Source: Phyllobacterium myrsinacearum
GTDB taxonomy: Bacteria > Pseudomonadota > Alphaproteobacteria > Rhizobiales > Rhizobiaceae
Direction of reading: 5' to 3'
DNA length: 64,000 nucleotides
NCBI RefSeq assembly: GCF_014138285.1
Contig: NZ_JACGXN010000008.1
Coordinates: 124,001 to 188,000 of the forward strand
In this document: one piece after another, positions 1 through 8,460 of the stretch
Numbering within the stretch: position 1 is the first letter of the stretch
Layout of the letters: every line of letters begins with the position of its first letter
The notes under the pieces: generated by a model
The model's database searches: none
Told to the model about the DNA's origin: nothing
The model's input: only the letters and a program-made list of their open reading frames with translations
Program-made: the position numbers and the translations under genes

Positions 1-46
1 CCCATCTCGATTGCGTGCAACTGGTGCATGACACTCTCCCGACAAC

Positions 47-69
47 AAAAAGGCCGCTTCTCAGCGGCC
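47..69 (-). terminator. Rho-independent terminator of leuA
   Basis: On the minus strand, 18 bases after the leuA stop codon, a 7-bp GC stem (GGCCGCT/AGCGGCC, 52-69) with a GAGA loop is followed directly by five T residues. This is a textbook intrinsic terminator and ends the leuA transcript. Bases 1-46 to its left hold nothing I can identify. Confidence 0.85.
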
Positions 70-86
70 CTTTCAAGGTGTTCAAC

Positions 87-1787
87 TTACTTACCGATGA
101 TGCGGTTGGCAGCCGAGACAATGCCTTCAAGCGAGGCGGCAACAATGCTCTTGTTGATGCCCGCCCCGAAAATCTTGCCATTGGGATGCTCGATTTCCAT
201 GTAGCTGATGGCCGCCGCATCGGAACCGTGCTGGAGCGAATGCTCGGAGTAATTGGCAACCGAGAGCTTAAAGCCGAGATAATGTGACAGAGCATCGATG
301 AAGCCATCGACCGGGCCTGTGCCCCTGCCCTCGATCCGCTTCGTCTCGCCGCGGTCGGTAATTTCGGCGGAGAGGATGCGCATGCCCTTGTGCTCCGTGT
401 CCGGATAGGTGTGGTGATCCACAAATTTCAGGCGTGCATCCGGCTGATCTACATAAAGCTCGAGGAATCGCTGATAAATCTGCTTGGACGGCATCTCTTT
501 GCCTTCCTCGTCAGTGATGTGCTGGATGTCATCACGGAACTCCACCTGCATGCCGCGCGGCAGGTTGATGCCATAATCAGCCTGCAGGATATAGGCGAGA
601 CCGCCCTTGCCCGACTGGGAATTGATGCGGATGATCGCTTCATAGCTGCGTCCAACGTCCTGCGGATCGATGGGCAGATAGGGCACTTCCCACAATTCCT
701 TGTTGGCCTGTTTGATCGCCTTCATGCCCTTGTTGATCGCGTCCTGATGCGAGCCGGAGAAAGCCGTATAGACCAGTTCGCCCACATAAGGGTGACGTTC
801 CGGAATCACCAGCTGGTTGGAATATTCATAGACTTCCTTCATCCGGTTGATATCGGAGCAATCAATTTCGGGGTCGACACCCTGCGTGAACATGTTCAAT
901 GCCAGGGTAACGATATCAACATTGCCCGTACGCTCGCCATTGCCGAACAAGGTGCCTTCCACGCGGTCGGCACCGGCCATCAAGCCAAGTTCCGTCGTGG
1001 CAATGCCCGTTCCGCGATCATTATGCGGATGCAACGAAATGATCAGGTTTTCGCGGTTGTCGAGCTGACGGCACATCCACTCGATGCGGTCGGCATAGAT
1101 GTTCGGCGTCGACATTTCGACCGTCGACGGCAGATTGATGATGAGCTTGTTCTCTGGTGTCGGTTTGACGATTTCCGTTACCGCATTGCAAATTTCCAAA
1201 GCCACTTCGAGTTCGGTACCGGTAAAGCTCTCCGGTGAATATTGGAAGCGGAAGCCGCCACCGGCTTTGGCGGCCATGTCGGTGATCATCTTGGCCGCAT
1301 CCGTAGCAATGGTTTTGATGCCACTGACATCCTTATTGAACACAACCCGCCGCTGCAGTTCACTGGTCGAATTATAGAAATGGACGATCGGCTTGTTCGC
1401 ACCCTGCAACGATTCAAAGGTGCGGGTGATCAGTTCCGGACGGCATTGCACCAAAACCTGCAGCGATACATCGTCAGGAACATTGCCTTCCTCTATGCAC
1501 CAGCGGGCAAAGTCGAAATCCGTCTGCGAGGCTGATGGAAAGCCGATCTCGATTTCCTTGAAACCCATATCGAGCAACAGCGCGAACATGCGCACCTTGC
1601 GGTCGTGTCCCATAGGATCGATCAATGCCTGATTGCCGTCGCGCAAATCGACGGAACACCAGATCGGTGCTTTTTCAATGCGCTTTGACGGCCATTGCCG
1701 GTCTTTCAGGTCAACCGTGGGATAGGGTTCGTACTTTTTGCGGGCATCGGGCATACCCACAATGCGGGGAGCGGTCATATCGGTCAT
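87..1787 (-). CDS. leuA: 2-isopropylmalate synthase
   Basis: Catalyses condensation of acetyl-CoA with 2-ketoisovalerate, the first committed step of leucine biosynthesis, in the cytoplasm. The 566-residue protein is of the long LeuA type 2 (yeast/actinobacterial-like) form. The metal and substrate motif DLRDGNQ lies at residues 47-53 and the metal-binding HPHNDRG at 253-259; the C-terminal third should be the leucine-sensing regulatory domain. The open frame extends 19 codons further upstream, but the ATG at 1787, preceded by GAGAAG on the minus strand, gives the usual N-terminus beginning MTDMTAPRIV. Expression is very probably controlled by the upstream leucine-codon leader and attenuator. 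It stands alone, with its own terminator downstream. Confidence 0.95.
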   Translation of the reverse strand: MTDMTAPRIVGMPDARKKYEPYPTVDLKDRQWPSKRIEKAPIWCSVDLRDGNQALIDPMGHDRKVRMFALLLDMGFKEIEIGFPSASQTDFDFARWCIEEGNVPDDVSLQVLVQCRPELITRTFESLQGANKPIVHFYNSTSELQRRVVFNKDVSGIKTIATDAAKMITDMAAKAGGGFRFQYSPESFTGTELEVALEICNAVTEIVKPTPENKLIINLPSTVEMSTPNIYADRIEWMCRQLDNRENLIISLHPHNDRGTGIATTELGLMAGADRVEGTLFGNGERTGNVDIVTLALNMFTQGVDPEIDCSDINRMKEVYEYSNQLVIPERHPYVGELVYTAFSGSHQDAINKGMKAIKQANKELWEVPYLPIDPQDVGRSYEAIIRINSQSGKGGLAYILQADYGINLPRGMQVEFRDDIQHITDEEGKEMPSKQIYQRFLELYVDQPDARLKFVDHHTYPDTEHKGMRILSAEITDRGETKRIEGRGTGPVDGFIDALSHYLGFKLSVANYSEHSLQHGSDAAAISYMEIEHPNGKIFGAGINKSIVAASLEGIVSAANRIIGK

Positions 1788-1877
1788 TTGCTTCTCGTTT
1801 CCGGCCGTCTGCGCATCTGTGGCGCTCGTGCGGCACTTTTTCAAGCGTTGGAATGGTCTTGTAAAGGGGTAAGGAGC

Positions 1878-1909
1878 AAAAAGCCTGGCGGCACTTTCGA
1901 CCGCCGGAC
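1878..1909 (-). terminator. leuA attenuator hairpin
   Basis: Between the leader peptide stop and leuA, on the minus strand, GGCGG/CCGCC (1887-1905; the arms extend by CC/GG around one unpaired base) is followed by a run of five T at 1878-1882. It is placed so that ribosome stalling on the leucine codons just upstream could prevent it from forming. I read it as the terminator of a classical attenuation system; the competing antiterminator was not modelled. Confidence 0.7.
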
Positions 1910-1916
1910 GCTCCTC

Positions 1917-2036
1917 TCAACGAGCCCGGCGATCGCCGATAAGGTCGAGAAGTAGCGGAAGGAGATAGGCGCGGCTAGTCAAACCCGCAAAAGCGGATTT
2001 GGCAAAAGACGACTGATGTGTCTGGCGCGTTTCCAT
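1917..2036 (-). CDS. leuL: leucine leader peptide of leuA
   Basis: A minus-strand open frame just upstream of leuA contains the leucine-dense stretch LLPLLLDL close to its C-terminus, then stops 8-12 bases before a rho-independent terminator. This is the layout of an amino-acid leader peptide: under leucine limitation the ribosome stalls on the Leu codons and leuA transcription continues. With the ATG at 2036 the peptide has 39 residues; no clear Shine-Dalgarno precedes it, so the real start may be a closer TTG or GTG. The leucine run and the position, not the exact start, carry the call. Peptide-mediated attenuation of leuA is known in alphaproteobacteria. Confidence 0.7.
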   Translation of the reverse strand: METRQTHQSSFAKSAFAGLTSRAYLLPLLLDLIGDRRAR

Positions 2037-2037
2037 G

Positions 2038-2065
2038 GGCCAGACAATTAAACGACTGTCTGGCC
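2038..2065. terminator. Perfect 9-bp inverted repeat between esterase gene and leuL
   Basis: GGCCAGACA (2038-2046) and TGTCTGGCC (2057-2065) form a perfect dyad with a 10-base AT-rich loop. It follows the minus-strand esterase stop by about 28 bases and ends just before the leuL start. There is no T tract, so it may be a weak terminator, an RNA-stabilising hairpin, or an operator for the leu leader promoter. Confidence 0.45.
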
Positions 2066-2092
2066 GGATGCAAGAGGGTGTTTGGAGAGAAC

Positions 2093-3034
2093 TCAGTTCT
2101 TCTTCAACTGGGCGGTCGCTCCCGAAAGCCACTCGCTGACAACTTTCACGTCATCACTGCCGAGCCCATGATCGGACTTGATCGAACGCGCTTCGACGAG
2201 TGCGCCGTGTGTTCGCAGCAAGGTCTCCAGTGCCGGGGCAAACGGTGCATAGGTTTGATCGGACGCACCGGAAACCGTGAGAACACGTGCACCGGCAAGA
2301 TTGGCATCGGTGTTCTCTGTCAGCACTGGCATCGAGCGCAGAAGCACCGCCTGCTTGACCATATCCGGATAGAGCATCATCACGGCACCGACGAGATTTG
2401 CACCATTCGAATAGCCGAGATAGGTCGTGCGCTTCAGATCGATCTTGTACTTCTCCGTAGCCTGCTTCAAAAAGCCGGCAAACGCCTTCGCCTCGAAGTG
2501 GATGTCCTTCTGGTCGAAACTGACAGGTGTCAGGCGGCGGTACCAACGGCTGGTGCCATCCTGCACGATGCGGCCGCGAACGGCGAGCAGCAGGGCGTTC
2601 GGCGCGATCTTCGTGGCCAGCGATACAAGGCTTGTTTCATCCTGACCCGAACCGTGCAGAAGAACCATCGTATCGCCGTTCGGATCTTCCGGCCGGTAGA
2701 TACGATATTTGAATGCAAGATCATCGCGCAGCGCACTCTCGCCCTGTGGAAGAATTTCGCCTTTGACTGCCTTTTTCAAGATGCCTGCACTGCCTGTTGC
2801 AACGATATTGATAGGCTTCGCCTTTTCAGGCGCTGCCATAGCAGCCTGCGGTTTCTGCACGCAGGCGCCGGTGCTATTTTTACCTGTATTGGCAAGTGGA
2901 TCAACCGCACCGGTCAAAATCTGAGCCTTCGTCACGACGGGCTTGTCACAATCAGCCGTAACACTGGCGCTGGCAGGGTATGCCCCGGCAAGAGAAAGAC
3001 CAGCAATCAGTGCATAAAGATACGGTTTACCCAT
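2093..3034 (-). CDS. Secreted alpha/beta-hydrolase, carboxylesterase/phospholipase-like
   Basis: 313 residues. The N-terminus is a plausible Sec signal peptide (hydrophobic residues 5-22, small residues ASAS for cleavage), so the protein probably acts in the periplasm. The alpha/beta-hydrolase core starts near residue 120: oxyanion-hole motif LLHGSG at 125-130, nucleophile elbow GYSNG with Ser209, and likely acid Asp259 and base His289. This pattern fits the predicted-esterase (YpfH/PlaP-like) group. Residues 25-95 are a low-complexity linker unlike the enzyme part. Substrate cannot be told from sequence. An AGGA ribosome site precedes the ATG. The gene stands alone between leuL and the CDF transporter. 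Confidence 0.7.
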   Translation of the reverse strand: MGKPYLYALIAGLSLAGAYPASASVTADCDKPVVTKAQILTGAVDPLANTGKNSTGACVQKPQAAMAAPEKAKPINIVATGSAGILKKAVKGEILPQGESALRDDLAFKYRIYRPEDPNGDTMVLLHGSGQDETSLVSLATKIAPNALLLAVRGRIVQDGTSRWYRRLTPVSFDQKDIHFEAKAFAGFLKQATEKYKIDLKRTTYLGYSNGANLVGAVMMLYPDMVKQAVLLRSMPVLTENTDANLAGARVLTVSGASDQTYAPFAPALETLLRTHGALVEARSIKSDHGLGSDDVKVVSEWLSGATAQLKKN

Positions 3035-3340
3035 AAGTTAATCCTGACAGTTAAAGGTTAACTAACTTTGTAAACAGCCGCGGTTGTCCGCTCGGCGCTG
3101 CCATGCGTTGTTGGCGCTCGATTCTCAAAGGAATTGATGCTTGCCGCCAAATTATTTGTCCCCTGACCCACGCCCCCGGCGTTGCATCATGAATGGAGAA
3201 TTGCATTGCTGAACGACCATGTCGTCCGGCAGACACCCTATGTCAATATAATTGTAACGAAATCATGACGGACCGAAACATTGCGTGACAAATGTTGCAG
3301 TCAAGCATCGATTTTGGCGATTTTCCCGGTGAAGTTTGTT
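3035..3340. other. 306-bp intergenic region
   Basis: Lies between two minus-strand genes: downstream of the CDF transporter and upstream of the esterase. It probably holds the esterase promoter. I see no RNA gene, repeat or convincing short coding frame in it. Confidence 0.5.
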
Positions 3341-4249
3341 TCAGGCGAAGGGAACAGCGGCGGTGCCGATCGGCAGTTTTGCCTCTTCTTCAGGCTCCAC
3401 GTGGATAACGACGCTCGATTCGGGAATCTGCTGCATAAGCGCGTTTTCCATCCGGTCGCAAATAACATGCGCATCACCCACGCTCATTCTGGCATGAACG
3501 ACCAGATGAAACTCGATAAAAGTTACACGCCCGGCAATACGCGTCTTCAGATCATGCACCTCAAGCGCGCCACCGGCATTGGCCGAGATGATATCACGGA
3601 TGCGCATGGTTTCTTCGGTCGGCACACCGACGTCCATCAGCCCCTGCACGGAAGACCCGATCACATTCCAGCCCTGCCAGAGAATATTGAGTGCAACGAT
3701 GACGGCAAGCAGCGGATCGAGGATTGTCCAGCCGGTGACTACAGCACCAACAAGGCCGATGAACACACCGATCGATGTCACCACATCCGTCATGATATGT
3801 TTGCCGTCCGCGAGGAGAGCCGGGGATTTATGGCTGCGGGCACGGCTGATCAGCAAGGTGGCCCAAAGAGCATTGATCCCAGACGCAATGCCATTGATCG
3901 CCAGACCCAGCCACGGTTCGTCCATGACTTTCGGCGTTTCCCATGCGGACCAGACTTCCCGCAGAATCAACAGCGCCGCGACAACGATCAGCACCCCTTC
4001 GAGCACGGCCGAAAAATACTCGGCCTTGTGGTGCCCGAAGGGGTGATTCTGGTCGGCTGGCTTGTGACTGACACGAATCGCCCACCACGCTGCGAGCGCT
4101 GCCACCACGTTCACAATCGATTCCAGCGCATCGGAATAGAGCGCGACAGAGCCAGTGACATGATAGGCGGCATATTTCAGTGCCAGCACGCCGATGCCGA
4201 TGAAGATCGACCAGAACGCCAGTCGCTGGACGACATTTTCACCTTCCAT
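3341..4249 (-). CDS. Cation diffusion facilitator (CDF) family metal transporter
   Basis: 302 residues with about six membrane helices, an HPFGHHK loop (residues 69-75) and a C-terminal cytoplasmic domain, as in FieF/YiiP-type exporters of divalent metals by proton antiport. In helix 5 the usual H-x3-D metal pair is present (His151, Asp155). In helix 2 the usual pair (H or D, then D) is replaced by Glu43 and Asn47 in the string SDALESIVN, so metal preference cannot be inferred. Its ATG shares one base with the trpE(G) stop (TGATG), which indicates translational coupling and co-transcription with anthranilate synthase, a pairing with no obvious metabolic reason. Confidence 0.85.
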   Translation of the reverse strand: MEGENVVQRLAFWSIFIGIGVLALKYAAYHVTGSVALYSDALESIVNVVAALAAWWAIRVSHKPADQNHPFGHHKAEYFSAVLEGVLIVVAALLILREVWSAWETPKVMDEPWLGLAINGIASGINALWATLLISRARSHKSPALLADGKHIMTDVVTSIGVFIGLVGAVVTGWTILDPLLAVIVALNILWQGWNVIGSSVQGLMDVGVPTEETMRIRDIISANAGGALEVHDLKTRIAGRVTFIEFHLVVHARMSVGDAHVICDRMENALMQQIPESSVVIHVEPEEEAKLPIGTAAVPFA

Positions 4250-6438
4250 CAGGCAGCCCGTTCCTTTGCCTTGCGCGGCAGATGTGCCACCACGTTCTCG
4301 ATCATGCGCATACCCGCATTGTGTCCAAGGGTCATTATCGATTCCGGATGGAATTGCACCGCCGCAATCGGTTCACTCTTGTGCTCGAAAGCCATGATGA
4401 CCCCATCCTCCGTTTCCGCCGTTACAATAAACTCATCCGGCAAGCGGACCGGATCGGCAAAGATCGAGTGATAGCGCCCAACCGTGATTTCCTTCGGCAG
4501 ACCGGAAAAAATCTTGCCCTGCTTTGTAATGCGGATACGTGACGGTTTTCCATGCATCGGAACATGTAACTGCCGGAGCGAACCGCCATAGGCTTCGGTG
4601 AGTGCCTGCAATCCGAGACAGACACCGAAGATCGGCAGATCGCGTTTGCGCGCTTTTTTGATCGTCGCCTTGCAGTCAAAATCCTCGGGCGTGCCCGGCC
4701 CTGGCGAAAGCACGACCAGATCAGGCTTCAACCGGTCAAAGATTTCATCGGGTACCGGCGTGCGGACAGTGGTCACGGTTGCACCCGTCTGGCGGAAATA
4801 ATTGGCCAGCGTGTGGACGAATGAATCTTCGTGATCCACGAGCAGGATGGACAGACCTTCACCGACTCGCGCGACAGCACGTTCTTCCGCAGGGATATTG
4901 GTCTTGTGTGCGTCACGCACCGCCGCAATCATCGCTGAAGCCTTGAGTTCCGTTTCTGCCTCTTCCTCTTCCGGAATGGAATCGAACAGCAACGTTGCCC
5001 CTGCCCGCACCTGCGCAATGCCGTCCTTGATGCGGATGGTGCGCAGTGTCAGACCGGTATTCATGTCGCCATTGAAATTGACCATGCCGATCGCGCCGCC
5101 GTACCAGGCACGCGGGCTGCGTTCATTCTCTTCGATGAAACGCATGGCCCAGAGCTTTGGCGCTCCGGTCACCGTTACAGCCCATGCATGCGACAGGAAC
5201 CCGTCAAAGGCATCCATATCCTCGCGCAGACGGCCTTCAATGTGATCCACCGTGTGGATGAGGCGCGAATACATTTCGATCTGGCGACGGCCGATGACAC
5301 GCACGGAACCCGGCTCGCAGACCCGGCTCTTGTCGTTGCGGTCCACATCGGAACACATGGTAAGTTCGGACTCATCCTTCTTCGAGTTGAGCAGCTTGAT
5401 GATCTGCTCTGAGTCGGCAATCGCATCCTCACCGCGCTTGATCGTTCCCGAAATCGGGCAGGTCTCGATACGGCGGCCAACCACGCGCACGAACATTTCG
5501 GGCGACGCACCAACGAGATATTCATTGTCGCCAAGATTGATGTAGAAGGAATAGGGCGATGGGTTGATGGCCTTGAGACGACGCGAGATGACCGATGGTT
5601 TGGTCTCGCAACGCTCATAGAATGTCTGCCCCGGCACCACCTCGAAGAGGTCCCCGCGCTTGAAGCTTTCCTTGGCTTTCTTCACCAGTTCCGCATAGTC
5701 GCCCGGATTGTGATCGCCGCGGCCCGGAATCTTGTCGGTCGGCTTGAATGCCTTGGATTCGGTTTCGCGCGACAATCCCTCGGTGGAGGCGCCCTCAAAC
5801 GCATATTCATAACGGTCGAGCCATGCCTTGGCAGCATGATGGTCAACCACGAGAATTTCATCCGGCAGATAGAGCACGATATCGCGCTGATCATCCGGAC
5901 GCTTCAGCTTGTACTGGATCGGATCGAACTGGAAAGCCAGATCATACCCGAATGCACCGTACAGACCGAGATTGGCATCTTCCTCCGTAAAGAACAGGGC
6001 AACAATACCGCGCAAGACCGTAAACACTGAAGGAATGCGCGAGCGCTCTTCTTCTGTGAACGCACGGCTCGGCAGGGCGATTTCGAGGTCGAGCTTCGTA
6101 GCGCTCGCGACCGATATAGACACTTCGGCAAGCGCAGCAACGGCTTTGTGAATCGGCCGCAACAGGATTTCACCGCGCTTGTTAAGCGCCTCGATCGTCA
6201 TGTGCCGCCCGTTGGACGTGATGACGACCGGGGGATCGATGATGGCGGTGTCCCAGCGCGTATAGCGGCCCGGATACTCGTAGTTGGAAGAGAAAACCGC
6301 TCCGCAGCGTTCATCCAGTGCATCGACATATCCGTCGATTGCGCTGGCATAGGCGGTCGCAATACGTGACCGGGAAATCGTGACAGCGCCTGCAGTGTCG
6401 AATATTTCCACGTCACCCTCAATTCTATGCATCATCAT
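4249..6438 (-). CDS. trpE(G): Anthranilate synthase, fused large and glutamine amidotransferase subunits
   Basis: Converts chorismate and glutamine to anthranilate, the first step of tryptophan synthesis. A single 729-residue chain carries the TrpE N-terminal and chorismate-binding domains and, in the last 200 residues, a class I glutamine amidotransferase with the nucleophile motif VCLGLQ and the FHPES motif. The fused form and this length are characteristic of rhizobia. The frame is open 15 codons further upstream, but those codons run back towards the attenuator; the ATG at 6438 follows GGAG and is the first of three tandem ATGs. Regulation is by the trpL attenuator just upstream. The stop codon overlaps the start of the CDF transporter gene. 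Confidence 0.95.
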   Translation of the reverse strand: MMMHRIEGDVEIFDTAGAVTISRSRIATAYASAIDGYVDALDERCGAVFSSNYEYPGRYTRWDTAIIDPPVVITSNGRHMTIEALNKRGEILLRPIHKAVAALAEVSISVASATKLDLEIALPSRAFTEEERSRIPSVFTVLRGIVALFFTEEDANLGLYGAFGYDLAFQFDPIQYKLKRPDDQRDIVLYLPDEILVVDHHAAKAWLDRYEYAFEGASTEGLSRETESKAFKPTDKIPGRGDHNPGDYAELVKKAKESFKRGDLFEVVPGQTFYERCETKPSVISRRLKAINPSPYSFYINLGDNEYLVGASPEMFVRVVGRRIETCPISGTIKRGEDAIADSEQIIKLLNSKKDESELTMCSDVDRNDKSRVCEPGSVRVIGRRQIEMYSRLIHTVDHIEGRLREDMDAFDGFLSHAWAVTVTGAPKLWAMRFIEENERSPRAWYGGAIGMVNFNGDMNTGLTLRTIRIKDGIAQVRAGATLLFDSIPEEEEAETELKASAMIAAVRDAHKTNIPAEERAVARVGEGLSILLVDHEDSFVHTLANYFRQTGATVTTVRTPVPDEIFDRLKPDLVVLSPGPGTPEDFDCKATIKKARKRDLPIFGVCLGLQALTEAYGGSLRQLHVPMHGKPSRIRITKQGKIFSGLPKEITVGRYHSIFADPVRLPDEFIVTAETEDGVIMAFEHKSEPIAAVQFHPESIMTLGHNAGMRMIENVVAHLPRKAKERAA

Positions 6439-6481
6439 TTCCACTCCGTTGCATTTGGCCTTGGGGGTTGTACAGGCGGTC

Positions 6482-6516
6482 AAACAAAAAGGCCGCCCGG
6501 AAAACCCGTTGCGGCC
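6482..6516 (-). terminator. trp attenuator hairpin
   Basis: On the minus strand GGCCGC (6511-6516) pairs with GCGGCC (6491-6496), followed by TTTTTGTTT. It lies about 40 bases after the trpL stop and 45 bases before trpE(G). It is the terminator of the attenuation system; transcripts ending here would be a small RNA of about 120 nt. Confidence 0.85.
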
Positions 6517-6557
6517 CTGATCCCTTTACGTGCGTGCAAAAGGCTGCGTGGCCGCGT

Positions 6558-6605
6558 TCAGCGAGCCCACCACCAGCCATTTGAAATAATAACGCGCGTG
6601 TTCAT
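6558..6605 (-). CDS. trpL: Tryptophan leader peptide TrpL
   Basis: A 15-residue frame, MNTRVIISNGWWWAR, with three consecutive TGG codons, ends 42 bases before the trp attenuator. It has the same C-terminal SxxWWWAR-like ending that I recall for the Sinorhizobium leader (WWWAR). Ribosomes stall on the Trp codons when charged tRNA-Trp is scarce, allowing trpE(G) transcription. There is no Shine-Dalgarno: a candidate -10 ends eight bases before the ATG, so the message probably starts at or within a base or two of AUG, as reported for the leaderless rhizobial trpL. In Sinorhizobium the released RNA and peptide also act in trans; whether this holds here is inference. Confidence 0.9.
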   Translation of the reverse strand: MNTRVIISNGWWWAR

Positions 6606-6613
6606 GGCGGTGA

Positions 6614-6642
6614 TTGTTAGCGTTACGCGGCGACGCTTGCAA
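6614..6642 (-). promoter_or_regulatory. Candidate trpL promoter
   Basis: TTGCAA (6637-6642) and TAACAA (6614-6619) are separated by 17 bases on the minus strand, and the -10 box ends eight bases before the trpL ATG. This spacing predicts a leaderless or near-leaderless transcript. Confidence 0.55.
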
Positions 6643-6670
6643 CAGCAAAAATCACGTGTGCAAAAATCGG

Positions 6671-8350
6671 TCAGAAGAGTCCTTCGATAAGACCCTGGTC
6701 ATTGAGATGGATACGTTCGGCCGAAGGCGACTTCGGCAGGCCGGGCATGGTCATGATCTCACCACAGATCGCAACGACAAATCCTGCGCCCGCGGACAGC
6801 CGCACTTCACGCACGTGCACCACATGATTGACGGGAGCGCCGCGCAAACGCGGATCGGTTGAGAACGAATATTGCGTCTTGGCCATGCAGACGGGAAGAT
6901 GGCCATAACCCGCCGCCTCCCATTGCCGCAGTTGCTCGCGCACGCTGGCATCAGCGTCAGCCTCCGCACCGCGATATATGCGCTTGACCACCGTCTCGAT
7001 CTTGTCGAACAGAGACATGTCATCTTCATAGAGCGGCGAGAACTGCGCCGCGCCGCTTTCGGCAAGAGAAACCACCTTGTGTGCAAGCTCTTCGATGCCG
7101 GCCGATCCCTGCGCCCAGTGCTTGCAAAGGATGGCTTCTGCACCGTGGGCCGCAACGAAACTCCTCACCGTTTCGATCTCGGCATCCGTATCGGCGCTGA
7201 AATGATTGATCGCCACCACGACCGGCACTCCAAACTGCCGGACATTTTCCATGTGGCGGCCGAGATTGGCACAGCCCGCCTTCACTGCCGCCACGTTTTC
7301 AAGACCGAGATCGTCCTTGGCAACACCGCCATGCATCTTCATGGCACGGACCGTGGCCACGATGACGGCAGCGGCCGGTTTCAATCCCGCTTTGCGGCAT
7401 TTGATATTGAAGAATTTTTCAGCGCCGAGATCCGCGCCGAAACCGGCTTCCGTCACCACATAATCCGCAAGCTTGAGCGCCGTCGTCGTCGCAACGACGG
7501 AATTGCAGCCATGGGCAATATTGGCAAATGGCCCGCCATGCACAAAGGCCGGATTGTTTTCAAGCGTCTGTACCAGATTAGGCTGCATGGCGTCTTTCAG
7601 GAGAACAGCCATCGCCTTGTCTGCCTTAAGATCGCGCGCATAAACGGCGGTCTTGTCGAACCGATAGCCGATGATGATATCGCCCAGCCGCCGCTCCAGG
7701 TCCTGTAAATCCGTTGCAAGGCAAAGAATGGCCATGACTTCGGAAGCCACCGTGATGTCAAAACCAGATTCACGCGGGAACCCGTTGGCCACCCCGCCCA
7801 GCGACGACGCGATGTCGCGAAGCGCGCGGTCATTCATGTCCATCACCCGCCGCCAGGTAACGCGGCGCGTGTCAAGATTGAGTTCATTGCCCCAATAGAC
7901 GTGATTGTCGATCATGGCTGCGAGCAGATTGTGCGCCGAGGTGATGGCGTGAAAATCGCCGGTGAAATGCAGATTGATGTCTTCCATCGGGATGACCTGT
8001 GCATAACCGCCGCCGGCCGCACCACCCTTGATACCGAAACAGGGGCCAAGCGAAGCCTCGCGGATGCAGACAATCGCCTTCTTGCCGATGCGATTGAGAC
8101 CATCCCCGAGACCAACCGTGGTTGTCGTCTTGCCTTCACCAGCGGGTGTCGGACTGACGGCCGTTACGAGGATCAGCTTGCCGTCCTTGGCACCATGCTT
8201 CGAGCGAATGAATTCCGCTGAGAGTTTCGCCTTGTCGTGACCATAGGGAACGAGATGTTCAGGCGAGATACCGATCTTTGCACCGATCTCAAGCACCGGC
8301 TTTTTGCTCGCGGCGCGCGCAATCTCAATATCGGACTTAACGGCAACCAT
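6671..8350 (-). CDS. fhs: Formate-tetrahydrofolate ligase
   Basis: ATP-dependent synthesis of 10-formyl-THF from formate and tetrahydrofolate, feeding one-carbon units to purine and formyl-methionine synthesis. 559 residues, the usual family length, with the P-loop TPAGEGKT at residues 68-75 near the N-terminus. The frame is open upstream, but a strong GGGAGGAT lies eight bases before the second of two close ATGs (8350); the first ATG (8356) would be only two bases from it. Single gene, followed at once by the trpL promoter region. Confidence 0.93.
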   Translation of the reverse strand: MVAVKSDIEIARAASKKPVLEIGAKIGISPEHLVPYGHDKAKLSAEFIRSKHGAKDGKLILVTAVSPTPAGEGKTTTTVGLGDGLNRIGKKAIVCIREASLGPCFGIKGGAAGGGYAQVIPMEDINLHFTGDFHAITSAHNLLAAMIDNHVYWGNELNLDTRRVTWRRVMDMNDRALRDIASSLGGVANGFPRESGFDITVASEVMAILCLATDLQDLERRLGDIIIGYRFDKTAVYARDLKADKAMAVLLKDAMQPNLVQTLENNPAFVHGGPFANIAHGCNSVVATTTALKLADYVVTEAGFGADLGAEKFFNIKCRKAGLKPAAAVIVATVRAMKMHGGVAKDDLGLENVAAVKAGCANLGRHMENVRQFGVPVVVAINHFSADTDAEIETVRSFVAAHGAEAILCKHWAQGSAGIEELAHKVVSLAESGAAQFSPLYEDDMSLFDKIETVVKRIYRGAEADADASVREQLRQWEAAGYGHLPVCMAKTQYSFSTDPRLRGAPVNHVVHVREVRLSAGAGFVVAICGEIMTMPGLPKSPSAERIHLNDQGLIEGLF

Positions 8351-8401
8351 CGGCATATCCTCCCTATCGTGAATACGCCAAATAGCATCGTGGAAACGAA
8401 A

Positions 8402-8430
8402 TGGGGATAGCGAGCGGCTCACTATCCCCA
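8402..8430 (-). terminator. Terminator downstream of putA
   Basis: TGGGGATAG/CTATCCCCA is a perfect 9-bp stem with an 11-base loop, followed on the minus strand by TTTCGTTT. It lies 30 bases after the putA stop and just upstream of fhs. Confidence 0.75.
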
Positions 8431-8460
8431 ATTGCACATCTTTTTCAGTGGTTTTTCCGT

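Noticed and set aside
3281-4471. Plus-strand frame of 396 codons over the CDF gene and the end of trpE(G)
   Set aside because: Arginine/histidine-rich composition typical of antisense shadow, and no ribosome site; both minus-strand genes are secure.
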